64,000 nt of DNA from CAZHEV01 sp964531335 [NCBI: uncultured bacterium] (GTDB lineage: Bacteria; Eisenbacteria; RBG-16-71-46; CAZHEV01): assembly GCA_964531335.1 (NCBI GenBank), contig CAZHEV010000005.1, positions 124,001 to 188,000 of the forward strand, given 5' to 3'. Below are positions 43,385 through 53,333 of this stretch, in pieces. Below the pieces are notes generated by a model, which ran no database searches, was not told the origin of the DNA, and worked only from the letters and a program-made list of their open reading frames with translations. The position numbers and the translations under genes are program-made. The number at the start of each line of letters is the position of its first letter. Position 1 is the stretch's first letter.

Positions 43385-45040
43385 GTGTCGGACCAGAACG
43401 GCATCGAGCGCGTCAAGAAAGCCGCGGAGAGGTGGCGCCGGTCCCACCGCGACAAGCTCGAGCGCATAAGGCCCGCCGAGACCGCCTCCGGCATACCCGT
43501 GGAGCCTCTCTACCTGCCCGACGAAGGACACCTGAAGAGATACCCGGACGTCAGCGGCTTCCCCGGCGATCCCCCCTACACCCGAGGCATATACCCGACC
43601 ATGTACCGCGGCAGGCTGTGGACCATGCGGCAGTACGCCGGCTTCGGTACCGCGGCCGAGAGCAACCGGCGCTACCGGTATCTTCTGGAGCAGGGTCAGA
43701 CGGGACTTTCGGTCGCCTTCGATCTGCCCACGCAGCTGGGTTACGACGCCGACAGCCCGCAGGCGCGAGGCGAGGTCGGGTGCGTGGGCGTTTCCATTTG
43801 CTCGCTGGAGGACATGGAGATCTTGCTCGATCGGATCCCTCTCGAAAAGGTCAGCACCTCCATGACCATAAACGCGACGGCGGCCGTGATCCTGGCGATG
43901 TACCTGGCCGTCGCGGAGCGCCAGGGGGTTCCGTTGTCGAAGCTCTCGGGCACTGTTCAAAACGACGTCCTCAAAGAGTACGTGGCGCGGGGCAACTACA
44001 TATATCCACCTAAGCCTTCGATGCGCCTTGCCGTTGACATAATGGCCTACTGCAAGGACGAGGTCCCGGGCTGGAACACCATAAGCATAAGCGGCTATCA
44101 CATCCGCGAAGCCGGATCGACGGCCGTGCAGGAGCTCGCCTTCACTTTCGCGAACGCCATAGCCTACGTCGAGGCGGCGGCGGAAAGGGGCTTTTCGGTC
44201 GACGACTTCGGTCCGAGGCTTTCTTTCTTCTTCAACGCCCACTCCGACTTTCTGGAAGAGGTTGCGAAATACAGGGCGGCCCGCTATCTGTGGCACTCCA
44301 TTGTCACCGGGCGGTTCGGCGCGAAGAACCCCGCCGCCTCCCGGCTCAGATTCCACACGCAGACCGCGGGCTCCACGCTCACCGCACAGCAGCCGTTGAA
44401 CAACCTGGTGAGGGTAGCGCTCCAGGCGATGGCCTCAGTCCTGGGCGGAACGCAATCGCTTCATACCAACTCGTACGACGAGGCCCTTTCCTTGCCGTCG
44501 GAAACCGCCGCCACCGCGGCCCTGAGAACGCAACAGATAATCGCGGAGGAGACCGGGGCGACGTCCACCATAGACCCGCTCGCGGGCTCCTACTACATAG
44601 AGAGCCTTACCCGAGATATAGTTGACGGCGTCAGGGGATACATCGAGAAGATCGACCGGATGGGCGGCGCGCTGGAGGCCATAGAGGCCGGCTACATACA
44701 GAGAGAGATCCACAAGAGCGCCTACGCTTACCAGAAAGAGATCGAGGACGGCCGCCGGGCGGTGGTCGGCGTCAACAAGCACATCTCAAACGAAGAGACC
44801 GAGCCGGGCTTCGCCTTGCGGCCCGAGGTCGAGGCGGAGCAGATGGAACGCGTGAGGCGTTTCAAGGAGAATCGCGATGAATCGGCCGCGCGAGTCTCCC
44901 TCGAACGCCTGGAAGAAGCCGCGCGGGCCGACGAAAACCTGATGCCGCCGTTGATGGACTGCGTCAAGGCCGGGGCGACCCTGGGAGAGACCTCGGACTT
45001 GTTGAGGAAAGTTTTCGGGACCTACGATCCTTCGCGGTAG
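43385..45040 (+). CDS. mcmA1: Methylmalonyl-CoA mutase, catalytic (alpha/N-terminal) subunit
   Basis: 551 residues: the TIM-barrel substrate domain only, without the C-terminal B12 domain. The MCM substrate-specificity pair is kept: Tyr84 in MRQYAGFG (Tyr89 of the Propionibacterium enzyme) and Arg202 in KEYVARGNY (Arg207). [11 protein letters not shown] and [10 protein letters not shown] are family features. It converts methylmalonyl-CoA to succinyl-CoA with adenosylcobalamin, but needs a B12-binding subunit; none is in this operon, and the only one here is at 54519-54923. GTG start 43385. Confidence 0.93.
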   Translation: MSDQNGIERVKKAAERWRRSHRDKLERIRPAETASGIPVEPLYLPDEGHLKRYPDVSGFPGDPPYTRGIYPTMYRGRLWTMRQYAGFGTAAESNRRYRYLLEQGQTGLSVAFDLPTQLGYDADSPQARGEVGCVGVSICSLEDMEILLDRIPLEKVSTSMTINATAAVILAMYLAVAERQGVPLSKLSGTVQNDVLKEYVARGNYIYPPKPSMRLAVDIMAYCKDEVPGWNTISISGYHIREAGSTAVQELAFTFANAIAYVEAAAERGFSVDDFGPRLSFFFNAHSDFLEEVAKYRAARYLWHSIVTGRFGAKNPAASRLRFHTQTAGSTLTAQQPLNNLVRVALQAMASVLGGTQSLHTNSYDEALSLPSETAATAALRTQQIIAEETGATSTIDPLAGSYYIESLTRDIVDGVRGYIEKIDRMGGALEAIEAGYIQREIHKSAYAYQKEIEDGRRAVVGVNKHISNEETEPGFALRPEVEAEQMERVRRFKENRDESAARVSLERLEEAARADENLMPPLMDCVKAGATLGETSDLLRKVFGTYDPSR

Positions 45041-45093
45041 CCCGCGAGCTGACGTCCGCGGTCACTTTGCCGCCAAGAAGACGGAGAACACGC

Positions 45094-45504
45094 ATGAAGA
45101 CCGAGGGGCTGGACCACGTGGCCGTAGCGGTGAAAGATCTGGACGCCGCCACGGCCTTCTATCGCGACGTCCTGGGCTTCGAGCTATTGGGTCGAGAGGT
45201 CGTCGAACACATGAGGGTCGAGGTCGCCGTGCTCTCCGCCGGCGATCTCCACGTGGAGCTGGTGCGGCCCACCGTGCCCGGTTCGGGAGTAGCGAAGTTC
45301 CTTGACAAGAGAGGCGAGGGCATTCACCACTTGGCCCTGAAAGTAAAGGGGATAGAGAAGGCCCTTGAAGATTTCGTGAAGGCCGGAGGCTCGGTGATTG
45401 ATGAAAAGCCCAGGACCGGCGCGCGCGGGAGCTTGGTCGCCTTCCTTCATCCGCGAAGCTGCCACGGTACTCTCATCGAGCTATGCGAGAGACCTGAGCC
45501 CTAA
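45094..45504 (+). CDS. mce: Methylmalonyl-CoA epimerase
   Basis: 136 residues from ATG 45094, normal for this vicinal-oxygen-chelate enzyme. Metal ligands: His in LDHVAVAV, His in GIHHLALKV, and Glu in TLIELCE. It interconverts the (S)- and (R)-methylmalonyl-CoA epimers, linking carboxylase and mutase encoded upstream. An upstream in-frame start (45067) would add an unlikely PPRRRRTR tail. Its last four bases overlap the convergent DUF1858 gene. Confidence 0.92.
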   Translation: MKTEGLDHVAVAVKDLDAATAFYRDVLGFELLGREVVEHMRVEVAVLSAGDLHVELVRPTVPGSGVAKFLDKRGEGIHHLALKVKGIEKALEDFVKAGGSVIDEKPRTGARGSLVAFLHPRSCHGTLIELCERPEP

Positions 45505-45734
45505 CGCCTTCTCCCCGACAGTCTTACTTCGAGCAGCGTATTGAGCTCTTCCACGATGGGCCCAGGCTCCAGTCCGTACATCGCCGCCCCGAACGAAACC
45601 GTCTCCAGCCTCGCTTTCGGGTCGTCGAGGCAGTCCTCTCCGAAGTGCCTCATGAAAACGTCCTCGCTCTCCGGACATCTTCGAAGAACATCGCCGATGT
45701 TAGTTTGCTCCGTTATCCTGTCCGCTGCGTTCAT
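45501..45734 (-). CDS. DUF1858-family small protein
   Basis: 77 residues. Matches the DUF1858 pattern (IGDVLRRCPESEDVFMRHFGEDCL ... LETVSFGAAMYGL ... IVEELNTLL), a helical domain found alone or at the N-terminus of ScdA-like iron-cluster repair proteins and some redox proteins. Only one Cys of the usual pair remains in the HFGEDCLDD segment. Function unknown. A good promoter lies 122 bp upstream. ATG 45734 is preferred over GTG 45737. Confidence 0.75.
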   Translation of the reverse strand: MNAADRITEQTNIGDVLRRCPESEDVFMRHFGEDCLDDPKARLETVSFGAAMYGLEPGPIVEELNTLLEVRLSGRRR

Positions 45735-45858
45735 CACGAACCCCCCGTCCTAATGAGCACTTACGCCGCGGACCCCGTTCCGGCGAACCGGCGACAAGAG
45801 GTCCAGGATACTCTGAAGCACAGCCCCATACCAGGTCGTGTGGTCCAACTGAAACGCC

Positions 45859-45887
45859 AGTCTATTACACCGGGAAGGTAAAGTCAA
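45859..45887 (-). promoter_or_regulatory. Promoter of the DUF1858 gene
   Basis: TTGACT (45887-45882), 17 bp, TAGACT (45864-45859) on the minus strand. It sits between the DUF362 stop and the DUF1858 start, so the small gene can be expressed on its own. Confidence 0.6.
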
Positions 45888-45916
45888 GGGCGACTTTAGA
45901 GGGCAATCGCAGTTTC

Positions 45917-47023
45917 TCAAGCGGAGCGCTCGCCGGGAGCATAGCTCTTGAACAACTCGCCCCATTCGCTCCGCATGATGCGGCGAACGCGTCCCTTGCC
46001 TATGAAGGGATACCAAAAGCCGTCGTGATAGAGACGAGAGGCGGCGTAGGACCAGGGGACCAACGGGCTCCTCAGAAGCAGATGCTCCAGCGGTTTGAGC
46101 CAGCCGTGGTAGATCAACTTCTGCCCGCGCGAAGCGAAGGTGTCCTCGCGTCCTTCGAAGTTGAAGTTCACCGCAGAGATATCCTCGCCCGCGATCTCGA
46201 TCTCTCTCACGTCTCCGCACCCTAGGCCCTTTTCGTGCGCGAGCCTGATGAAGTCGAGCGAGAGAGGATCGAAGCCCATCATCTTCGCGGCGATCGAATC
46301 TATCGCAACCGGGTCCGCGGCGGCGAGCAGATAGTTCTTTATGCGGGGCCTCATCGCACGAGGTCCGGGCCCGTCCCCGGCTATGGTTCCATCCATCACG
46401 GTGAATATGCCGGGATGTATATCCCGCTGGATCTCGAGAAGATCGACCAGGGTTTCGTGGATCACGCTGTGAGTCCAGTGTCTCTTGCGGTGCAGCAGTC
46501 CCCCGAACGCGTTCTTCATGGAGCCGGTGATCGTCGTGAAGACGTGAGTCTTCATGGTCGGAAGATGCAACACGTTCTCCCCGATGAGAGGCTTGGGTAT
46601 CATTATCCCCTCGGGATACACCTTGTCGAGGGCAAGCATATCCTTACCGGGCATGTACCTCACCCACTCCACGGGGGGCTCGTCCAGAAAGACCCTCTGG
46701 AGGCCGTGCTTGTCTATGACCGTGGACAGATGGTTGTTGACCTCGCCTACGTGAGAGTCGACAACCACGGTGCTGTTGTGCGCGGCGACGAGCTTCTCCT
46801 TGGCGTATCCGTCTTCCAGCATTCGCTTTATCACGCCGTCGAGCTGCCAGGGCGTCGTCGAGCAGGCGGGATAGTATACGTGCCAGGATATGTTGATCTT
46901 GAGGTGGGTGGTCTGCTCCGCGGACAACGTCTCGCGGTAGCCGGCCAGCTCCATCGCCTTTCCCACGTCTTCGACCACTGTGGCAGGGGTGGTCTTGACA
47001 ACCGCAACGGTAGATCTTGTCAC
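45917..47023 (-). CDS. DUF362 domain-containing protein
   Basis: 368 residues, full DUF362 length. Visible segments: HLKINISWHVYYPACSTTPW near residue 43, LPTMKTHVFTTITGSMKN, HRKRHWTHSVIHETLVDL, VMDGTIAGDGPGP, and AADPVAIDSIAAKMMG. Family members are often annotated as iron-sulfur or cytoplasmic proteins of unknown function; here there is no ferredoxin-like CxxCxxC tail. Start GTG 47023 with GAGAGG upstream. Follows the CBS gene by 86 bp. Confidence 0.8.
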   Translation of the reverse strand: MTRSTVAVVKTTPATVVEDVGKAMELAGYRETLSAEQTTHLKINISWHVYYPACSTTPWQLDGVIKRMLEDGYAKEKLVAAHNSTVVVDSHVGEVNNHLSTVIDKHGLQRVFLDEPPVEWVRYMPGKDMLALDKVYPEGIMIPKPLIGENVLHLPTMKTHVFTTITGSMKNAFGGLLHRKRHWTHSVIHETLVDLLEIQRDIHPGIFTVMDGTIAGDGPGPRAMRPRIKNYLLAAADPVAIDSIAAKMMGFDPLSLDFIRLAHEKGLGCGDVREIEIAGEDISAVNFNFEGREDTFASRGQKLIYHGWLKPLEHLLLRSPLVPWSYAASRLYHDGFWYPFIGKGRVRRIMRSEWGELFKSYAPGERSA

Positions 47024-47109
47024 TTTAGCCTCTCAAACGGGGACAAACGGACTCGGAACCAGGGGGTGTTTCGGATTGAAAAAGACTCCGGGCCCTCGAC
47101 CGGCCGGGC

Positions 47110-47565
47110 CTACAGCTTCTTCTCCAGAAGAGCCTCGAGGACGTTTATCGCGCTCACTATGCCGACCACTCCCCCGTCCCTCACCACGGGAACGCGATGT
47201 ATTCCCTCCGTGACCATCAACTCGCAGATCTCGCCCACGGAGGTCTCCTCGGTAACGGTAACCACTTCACGCGTCATTATGTCGGAGACGCTCTTCGCGC
47301 CCTTCACGGGCCGCTCGCCCTCATCCTCCTCCCTGCTCAAGTCGAACAGGCTCTGCATGCCCGCCACGGTCTCACCGCCCCTCTGGCGGAAATACGCCCC
47401 GACGATGTCATCCTTGGACACGATGCCGACCAGAATGCCATCGGCGTCAACCACCGGCGCGCCGGTGATCCGGCCCTCGTGCAGAAGCCCGCACAGGTCT
47501 TCTATGCTCGTGTCTTCCGAGACCGAGATGACCTTCCTTGTCATTATGTCCCGGGCTCTGGTCAT
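47110..47565 (-). CDS. Protein with two CBS domains
   Basis: 151 residues made of two CBS modules (residues about 8-60 and 90-148), each with the GxPVVDxxGxxVGIVS pattern (GAPVVDADGILVGIVS; HRVPVVRDGGVVGIVS). CBS pairs bind adenine nucleotides and usually tune a partner enzyme or transporter. No fused effector domain. The ATG at 47565 has AGGAGG upstream. It follows an acyl-CoA dehydrogenase by 93 bp and may sense energy charge for that cluster, which is inference. Confidence 0.9.
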   Translation of the reverse strand: MTRARDIMTRKVISVSEDTSIEDLCGLLHEGRITGAPVVDADGILVGIVSKDDIVGAYFRQRGGETVAGMQSLFDLSREEDEGERPVKGAKSVSDIMTREVVTVTEETSVGEICELMVTEGIHRVPVVRDGGVVGIVSAINVLEALLEKKL

Positions 47566-47658
47566 GGGCGCCCCTCCTGTCGATTGGATGACCGGAACGC
47601 GCGAGACCGTGCCGGCCCTCGCGCGGCTGCGAGCTGATCTTCAGACCGTGCGCTTCTT

Positions 47659-48804
47659 CTATTTCTTCGACGAGAGCAGGCTGCGGGCTATTATGAGCCG
47701 TTGCATCTCGCTTGTTCCCTCGTATATCTCAGTGACCCTGGCGTCTCTGAAGTACCTCTCTACGTCGTACTCCCTCATGTAGCCGTAGCCGCCGTGGATC
47801 TGGACCGCGCGATGGGTAACGAAGGAGGCCGCCTCCGAGGCGTAGAGCTTGGCCTTGGCCGCCTCGGACGTGTACGGACGCCCCTGGTCCTTGAGCCATG
47901 CCGCCCTGTGCGTAAGCGCCCTGGCCGCGTCGATACGGCATGACATCTCAGCGATCATCCACTGAATCGCCTGGAAGGCCGCGATCGGTCTTCCGAATTG
48001 CTCTCTCTGCTGAGCGTAGGCCACGGCCAGCTCGAATGCGCCCAGGGCAATGCCGACGCATTGCGCACCGACGCCCACTCGTCCCGCGTCCAGTGAGATC
48101 ATCGCTATCTTGAAGCCGTCTCCCTCGGCCCCGAGGGTGCTCTCGTCCGGGACGAAGCAGTCGTCGAGGGTAAGAGATACCGTGTCCGAGGAGACGATAC
48201 CCATCTTCTCTTCGTGCTTGTTTATTATCAGGCCCGGGTTGTCCCTCTCCACTATGAAGGAGCTTATCCCCTTGTGCCCTTTGGACGGATCGACGTTGGC
48301 GGCGACTATGTAGGTCCACGCCGCGTCTCCGTTGGTGACGAAGACCTTGGAACCGTTTAGCTTGTAGCCGCCCTCCACCTTTGCCGCCGTCGTCGCGAGC
48401 GAGCCCGCGTCCGAGCCCGCGTTGGGCTCGGTCAGGCACATGGCTCCGACCTTGTCCGAGGTCAGCTCGGGCAGGTACTTGCGCTTCTGCTCCTCCGTCC
48501 CGAACTGGTAGATGGGATAGTTGCCCACGGAGTTGTGCACTGATATGAGAATGCCCATCGCCGGGGAGACCCGGGAGACCTCCTCCACGACGGCGCAGTA
48601 GGTCACCGCGTCGCAGCCGAGGCCGCCGTATTCCTCGGGGATCATCAGTCCCAGGAGCCCCATCTCCTTGGCCTTGCCGATGTGCGGATGCACGTACCGG
48701 CGCTCGTGGTCGAGCTTCATGACCAGCGGCTTTATCTCCGCCTCCATGTACTGGCGGACCGACTTGGCCATGAGCCTTTGTTCATCGTTGAGTACGAAAT
48801 CCAT
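47659..48804 (-). CDS. Acyl-CoA dehydrogenase
   Basis: 381 residues from ATG 48804; a longer frame overlaps the upstream gene. Motifs MCLTEPNAGSDAGS, VFVTNGDAAW, REQFGRPIAAFQAIQWM, QIHGGYGYMREYDVERYFRD, and IYEGTSEMQR with the catalytic Glu. Second of a tandem pair; the upstream neighbour at 48825-49970 shares the overall design, and both have an AIQWM in the same position, suggesting local duplication. Substrate chain unknown. Confidence 0.91.
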   Translation of the reverse strand: MDFVLNDEQRLMAKSVRQYMEAEIKPLVMKLDHERRYVHPHIGKAKEMGLLGLMIPEEYGGLGCDAVTYCAVVEEVSRVSPAMGILISVHNSVGNYPIYQFGTEEQKRKYLPELTSDKVGAMCLTEPNAGSDAGSLATTAAKVEGGYKLNGSKVFVTNGDAAWTYIVAANVDPSKGHKGISSFIVERDNPGLIINKHEEKMGIVSSDTVSLTLDDCFVPDESTLGAEGDGFKIAMISLDAGRVGVGAQCVGIALGAFELAVAYAQQREQFGRPIAAFQAIQWMIAEMSCRIDAARALTHRAAWLKDQGRPYTSEAAKAKLYASEAASFVTHRAVQIHGGYGYMREYDVERYFRDARVTEIYEGTSEMQRLIIARSLLSSKK

Positions 48805-48824
48805 AGCGGCGCCGCGCCTTCCTC

Positions 48825-49970
48825 TTATCGCCCCTTCAGCACGCTTGCGGCGATGACCATTCTCTGGACCTCCGACGTGCCCTCGTATATCTCGGTGATC
48901 TTGGCGTCCCTGTAGAGGCGCTCCACCGGGTACTCCATTGTGTACCCGTAGCCGCCGTGGATCTGTATGGCCTTGGAGGCCGAACGCACCGCCACGTCGG
49001 ACGCGACGAGCTTCGCCTGCGCCGCCTCCTTGCTGTAGGACCCTCCGGAGTCTTTCGCGCAAGCGGCCTTGTAAGTGAGCATCCTCGCGGCGTCCAACTC
49101 GGTGGCCATGTCCGCGACCATCCACTGTATGGCCTGGAAGCCGGCGATGGGCCTGCCGAACTGCACACGATCCCCCGCGTAGGCGACGGAGTAGTCCAGG
49201 GCGGCCTGGGCTATGCCCACGGCCTGGGCGGCAACGCTCATCCTCCCTCCGTCGAGCGTGTTCATGGCTATCTTGAATCCCATGCCCTCGGAGCCGAGCA
49301 GGTTCTCGGCGGGCACGACGACGTCGTTGAAGCTGATGGCCGCGGTGCTGGAACCCCTGATCCCAAGCGTGCGCTCTTTCTTGCCGCGCTCGACGCCCTT
49401 CCAGCCGGCTTCGACGATGAAGGCCGATATGCCCTTGGCCTTCTTCTCCCTGTCCGTCATGGCGAAGACCACCAGGATATCCGAGACCAGCCCGTTAGTG
49501 GTGAATATCTTCTCCCCGTTCAGGATGTAGTTGTCGCCGTCTTTGACCGCGGTGGTCTCCTGGTTTCCGGCGTCGGTCCCCGCGTTGGGCTCGGTCAGGC
49601 AGAAGCTGCCTATCTTTTCGCCGGTCGCAAGAGGCGTGAGGTACTTCTTTTTCTGCTCTTCGTTTCCGAAGGTGAGAACCGGATGGCAGTCAAGCGAGTT
49701 GTGCGAGGCCATTATTATGCCCGTGGCCGCGCACGCCTTGGATATCTCCTCGACGGCCATGACGTAGCTCACCGCGTCGGCGTCGATGCCGCCGTACTCC
49801 TCCGGGACGTTCATTCCCATGAACCCCAGGCCGGCCATCTCCTTGACGGTCTCCATGGGGAACTCGCCGGTCTCGTCCGTCTCGGCCGCCTTGGGCGCGA
49901 CGCTCCTTTCGGCGAAGTCCTTTGCCGTCTTCTGTATGAGTCTCTGCTCCTCGCTCAGCGCGAAGTCCAT
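48825..49970 (-). CDS. Acyl-CoA dehydrogenase (butyryl-CoA dehydrogenase-like)
   Basis: 381 residues. FCLTEPNAGTDAGN, IFTTNGLVSDI, VQFGRPIAGFQAIQWM, QIHGGYGYTMEYPVERLYRD, IYEGTSEVQRM with catalytic Glu. The short-chain butyryl/methylbutyryl class is the closest impression. It lies 3 bp after a 3-hydroxybutyryl-CoA dehydrogenase gene and 20 bp before another acyl-CoA dehydrogenase, with a thiolase just upstream, which fits a butyrate-level pathway. Electrons would go to EtfAB. Confidence 0.92.
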   Translation of the reverse strand: MDFALSEEQRLIQKTAKDFAERSVAPKAAETDETGEFPMETVKEMAGLGFMGMNVPEEYGGIDADAVSYVMAVEEISKACAATGIIMASHNSLDCHPVLTFGNEEQKKKYLTPLATGEKIGSFCLTEPNAGTDAGNQETTAVKDGDNYILNGEKIFTTNGLVSDILVVFAMTDREKKAKGISAFIVEAGWKGVERGKKERTLGIRGSSTAAISFNDVVVPAENLLGSEGMGFKIAMNTLDGGRMSVAAQAVGIAQAALDYSVAYAGDRVQFGRPIAGFQAIQWMVADMATELDAARMLTYKAACAKDSGGSYSKEAAQAKLVASDVAVRSASKAIQIHGGYGYTMEYPVERLYRDAKITEIYEGTSEVQRMVIAASVLKGR

Positions 49971-49973
49971 AGA

Positions 49974-50831
49974 TTACTCCTCGTAGCTGTAGAAGCCCCT
50001 GCCCGTCTTCCTACCCAGATGCCCGGCCGCGACGAGCTTCTTGAGAAGCGGGCACGGACGATACTTGGGATCTCCGAGATCTCTGTGCAGGACGTCGAGT
50101 ATGTCCGCGCACACGTCCAGACCTATTAGGTCCGCCAGCGTCAGCGGTCCCATGGGGTGATTCATCCCCAGCTTCATGACGGTGTCGATGGCTTCCTTTT
50201 CGCCTACGCCCTCCATGAGCGCGTAGGCCGCCTCGTTTATCATGGGCATGAGCACCCGGTTCGAGACGAAGCCGGGGAAGTCGTTTACCTCGACCGGCGT
50301 CTTGCCGAGCGCCTTCGACTCCTCGATCACCGCTTGCGCCGTCTCGTCGCTGGTGTCCAGTCCCCTCACTATCTCCACAAGCTGCATCATCGGCACCGGA
50401 TTCATGAAGTGCATGCCCACGACCTTGTCGGGCCTTCCGGTTGCCGCGCCGAGAGTGGTTATGGAGATGGACGAAGTGTTGCTCGCCAGGATGGCGGACC
50501 CGTCGACCACCGAGTCGAGACGCCTGAAGGTATCCGTCTTCACCCCGTGGTCTTCGAAGACGGCCTCCACCACCAGGCCGCAGTCGGACAGCGAGTCCAT
50601 CTCGGTGGAGGTGGATATTCTGTCGAGAGCGGCCTTCTTGTCGTCCTCGGTTATCTTCTCCTTCTTGACCAGTCTCGACATGCTCTTGTCCATCACGGCC
50701 GTGGCTTTCTTCAGAGCCTCGTCGCTGACGTCGACCAGTGAAACGGACCTGCCGTTCTGGGCGAAGACTTGTGCTATCCCGCTGCCCATCGTTCCGCCAC
50801 CCACAACGCCGACTTTAGTGAATCCGCTCAT
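49974..50831 (-). CDS. hbd: 3-hydroxybutyryl-CoA dehydrogenase
   Basis: 285 residues from ATG 50831, chosen because GAGGGGGGA lies at good distance and the protein then begins next to the NAD site [16 protein letters not shown]. Catalytic His in [36 protein letters not shown] and [18 protein letters not shown] follow. NAD-dependent oxidation of 3-hydroxybutyryl-CoA. Between thiolase and acyl-CoA dehydrogenase genes on one strand. Paralog of the gene at 27594-28448. Confidence 0.94.
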   Translation of the reverse strand: MSGFTKVGVVGGGTMGSGIAQVFAQNGRSVSLVDVSDEALKKATAVMDKSMSRLVKKEKITEDDKKAALDRISTSTEMDSLSDCGLVVEAVFEDHGVKTDTFRRLDSVVDGSAILASNTSSISITTLGAATGRPDKVVGMHFMNPVPMMQLVEIVRGLDTSDETAQAVIEESKALGKTPVEVNDFPGFVSNRVLMPMINEAAYALMEGVGEKEAIDTVMKLGMNHPMGPLTLADLIGLDVCADILDVLHRDLGDPKYRPCPLLKKLVAAGHLGRKTGRGFYSYEE

Positions 50832-50860
50832 TTTGTCCCCCCTCACTTCCACCTCGCCGC

Positions 50861-52045
50861 CTAGGCCCTTTCAACGGCCAATGCCACGGCGTTTCCGCCT
50901 CCGAGGCAGAGAGTTGCCATTCCTCTCTTCGCGTCCTTGTCTTCCATCGCGTACAAAAGGGTCGTTAGCACGCGCGCGCCGCTGGCCCCTATGGGGTGAC
51001 CGAGCGCGACGGCGCCACCGTTCACGTTCACGCGCCCCCAGTCCCAGCCGAGCTCCTCGCCGTCCGCGAGGGCCTGGGCGCTGAAAGCCTCGTTCGCCTC
51101 TATGAGGTCGTAGTCGTCCAGCTTCACGCCCGTCTTCTCCACCAGATCCCTGACGGCGAGGACCGGCGCGTAGAAGAGCATCTCGGGCGCGGTGCCGCTG
51201 GCGGTGTAGCCGGTGATCTTGGCCATCGGCTTGAGGCCCAGCTTCCCGCAGGCCTCGCCGGATGCGACCACGAGCGCCGAAGCGCCGTCGTTGATGCCCG
51301 GAGCGTTGCCCGCCGTGACGGTGCCGTCTTTCTTGAACACGGGCCTCAGCTTGGCCAGCGTCTCGACGGACGTATCGGCGCGCGGGGACTCATCGGTGTC
51401 GATCACAATGGGGTCTCCCTTTCTCTGAGGGACCTCCACCGGCACGATCTCCTTCTTGAATCTCCCGCTCTTGATTGCGTCCACGGCTTTCCTGTGACTG
51501 CCCACGGCGTACTCGTCCTGTGCCTCCCGAGTGACGTCGTACTTCTCGGCTATTATCTCCGCCGCGACACCCATGTGATAATCGCCGAACGAGCACCAGA
51601 GGCCGTCGTAGATCATGCCGTCCACCAGCTCGGCGTGCCCCATCCTGTAGCCGGTGCGCGCCCTGGGCAGATAGTACGGCGTCAAGCTCATGTTCTCCAT
51701 GCCTCCCGCGACTATCACGTTCGCGTCGCCGCACTTTATGGCCTGCGCGGCGAGCATGACCGACTTGAGCCCCGACCCGCAGACCTTGTTCACGGTGAAT
51801 GACGGCACGGTGTCGGGAACGCCCGACTTGATAGCCGCCTGTCTCGCGGGCGCCTGGCCGACCCCGCCCTGCAGGACGTTTCCCATGATCACCTCGTCGA
51901 CCTGCTCCGGACGCACGCCCGCCCTGTCCAGCGCTTCCTTGATGCATATGGCGCCGAGCTGCGGCGCCGGCGTCTTGGAAAGACCGCCCAGGTACCTCCC
52001 CATCGCGGTTCTCGTCGCGCTCACGACGTAAGCCTCGTTAGCCAT
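50861..52045 (-). CDS. Acetyl-CoA C-acetyltransferase (thiolase)
   Basis: 394 residues. Nucleophile Cys in [14 protein letters not shown], catalytic His in [14 protein letters not shown], second Cys in [11 protein letters not shown]. Looks like the biosynthetic/degradative acetoacetyl-CoA thiolase type. ATG 52045 with GGGGGGAAAGG upstream. Followed after 29 bp by hbd. A weak promoter (TTGAGA-19-TATAGT) may lie in the 102-bp gap upstream, but read-through from the mutase operon is equally possible. Confidence 0.94.
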   Translation of the reverse strand: MANEAYVVSATRTAMGRYLGGLSKTPAPQLGAICIKEALDRAGVRPEQVDEVIMGNVLQGGVGQAPARQAAIKSGVPDTVPSFTVNKVCGSGLKSVMLAAQAIKCGDANVIVAGGMENMSLTPYYLPRARTGYRMGHAELVDGMIYDGLWCSFGDYHMGVAAEIIAEKYDVTREAQDEYAVGSHRKAVDAIKSGRFKKEIVPVEVPQRKGDPIVIDTDESPRADTSVETLAKLRPVFKKDGTVTAGNAPGINDGASALVVASGEACGKLGLKPMAKITGYTASGTAPEMLFYAPVLAVRDLVEKTGVKLDDYDLIEANEAFSAQALADGEELGWDWGRVNVNGGAVALGHPIGASGARVLTTLLYAMEDKDAKRGMATLCLGGGNAVALAVERA

Positions 52046-52147
52046 TACCCTTTCCCCCCGCCGTCACCCTTTGAAAGATGGCGGCCGTTTGCAACGAAAA
52101 ACGTTTCGCTCTGCGAGTTGACTGAACTATAGCTCAAAGCCAAGCGG

Positions 52148-53293
52148 CTATCTCAACAGGCTGCCGGCTATGACAAGTCTCTGGACCTCCGATGTCCCTT
52201 CGTAGATCCTGGTGATCCTGGCGTCCCTGTACAGTCTCTCGACCGGGGCCAGCTCCCCGATGTAGCCTTTGCCCCCGTGCACCTGGACGGCCATATCGGT
52301 GACTTTGCCCGCGACCTCGGACGCGTAGAGCTTGGCCTGCGCCGACTCCACGCTGCACGGCTCTCCGCTGTCCTTGACCATAGCGGCCCTGTAGGTGAGC
52401 CCCCTGGCGGCCTCGATAAGCGTGGACATGTCCGCAAGCATCCACTGGATCGCCTGGAAGCTGCCTATCGGCTTCCCGAACTGCTCTCTTTTCTTGGCGT
52501 AGTCCAGCGCCGCGTCGAAAGCCCCTATGGCGATACCCAGCGCCTGCCCGGCGACGCCTATGCGGCCGCCGTCCAGGGTCTTCATCGCTATCCTGAAGCC
52601 CTTGCCCGGCTCGCCCAGCAGGTTCCGCCTCGGCACCCTGACGTCCTTGAAAGTCAAGGCGGCCGTGCTCGACGCCCTTATGCCCATCTTCGACGTGTAC
52701 TTCCTGGCCGTGAGCCCCTCCGCCGGCGCATCGACCAGGAGCGCGCTGACCCTGCCCTTGCCGCCCGGCTTGTCGAGGACCTTGCAGATGAGGACTATCA
52801 CCGAGGCCACATCGCCGTTAGTGATATAGATCTTCTCGCCGTTGACTATGTAATCATCCCCGTCCGGCACGGCCTCGGTCGCCTGGTTCGCCGCGTCCGA
52901 TCCAGCCGTCTCCTCGGTGAGGGCGAAGGAGCCCTTCATCTCACCCTTCCCCAGCTTCGGAAGGTACTTGCGCTTTTGCTCCTCGTTGCCGAAGGTCACG
53001 ATAGGGTAATCCACGAGCGAGGTGGTCGCGGCCATTATCACTCCCGTCGACCCGCAGAAGCGCGATATCTCCTCGGCGACCGTGACGTAGGCCAGGGTGC
53101 TTATGTCGAGCCCCCCGTACTCCGTCGGAATGGTCATCCTGAGAAAGTCCTCGTCGCACATCTTGCGATAGAGCTCCTCGGGGAATTTGGCCTCCCGGTC
53201 CATGACGCCCGCCACGGGGGCTATCTCCTTCTCGGCGAACTCCCTCGCCTTCTCGCGCCACTCCTTCTGCTCTTCGGTGTAGTCGTAGCTCAT
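52148..53293 (-). CDS. Acyl-CoA dehydrogenase
   Basis: 381 residues. FALTEETAGSDAANQ departs slightly from the usual TEPxAGSDA (Glu in place of Pro). IYITNGDVASV, REQFGKPIGSFQAIQWM, QVHGGKGYIGELAPVERLYRD and IYEGTSEVQR with catalytic Glu follow. The Lys in HGGKGY and the Glu-Leu-Ala-Pro insertion set it apart from the other copies, so its substrate likely differs. It lies 40 bp after another acyl-CoA dehydrogenase in the meaB-mutase operon. Confidence 0.9.
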   Translation of the reverse strand: MSYDYTEEQKEWREKAREFAEKEIAPVAGVMDREAKFPEELYRKMCDEDFLRMTIPTEYGGLDISTLAYVTVAEEISRFCGSTGVIMAATTSLVDYPIVTFGNEEQKRKYLPKLGKGEMKGSFALTEETAGSDAANQATEAVPDGDDYIVNGEKIYITNGDVASVIVLICKVLDKPGGKGRVSALLVDAPAEGLTARKYTSKMGIRASSTAALTFKDVRVPRRNLLGEPGKGFRIAMKTLDGGRIGVAGQALGIAIGAFDAALDYAKKREQFGKPIGSFQAIQWMLADMSTLIEAARGLTYRAAMVKDSGEPCSVESAQAKLYASEVAGKVTDMAVQVHGGKGYIGELAPVERLYRDARITRIYEGTSEVQRLVIAGSLLR

Positions 53294-53333
53294 TGTGGAA
53301 CCCTCCGAAGCTCCGCGTTGAGGAGGCCTTGGG

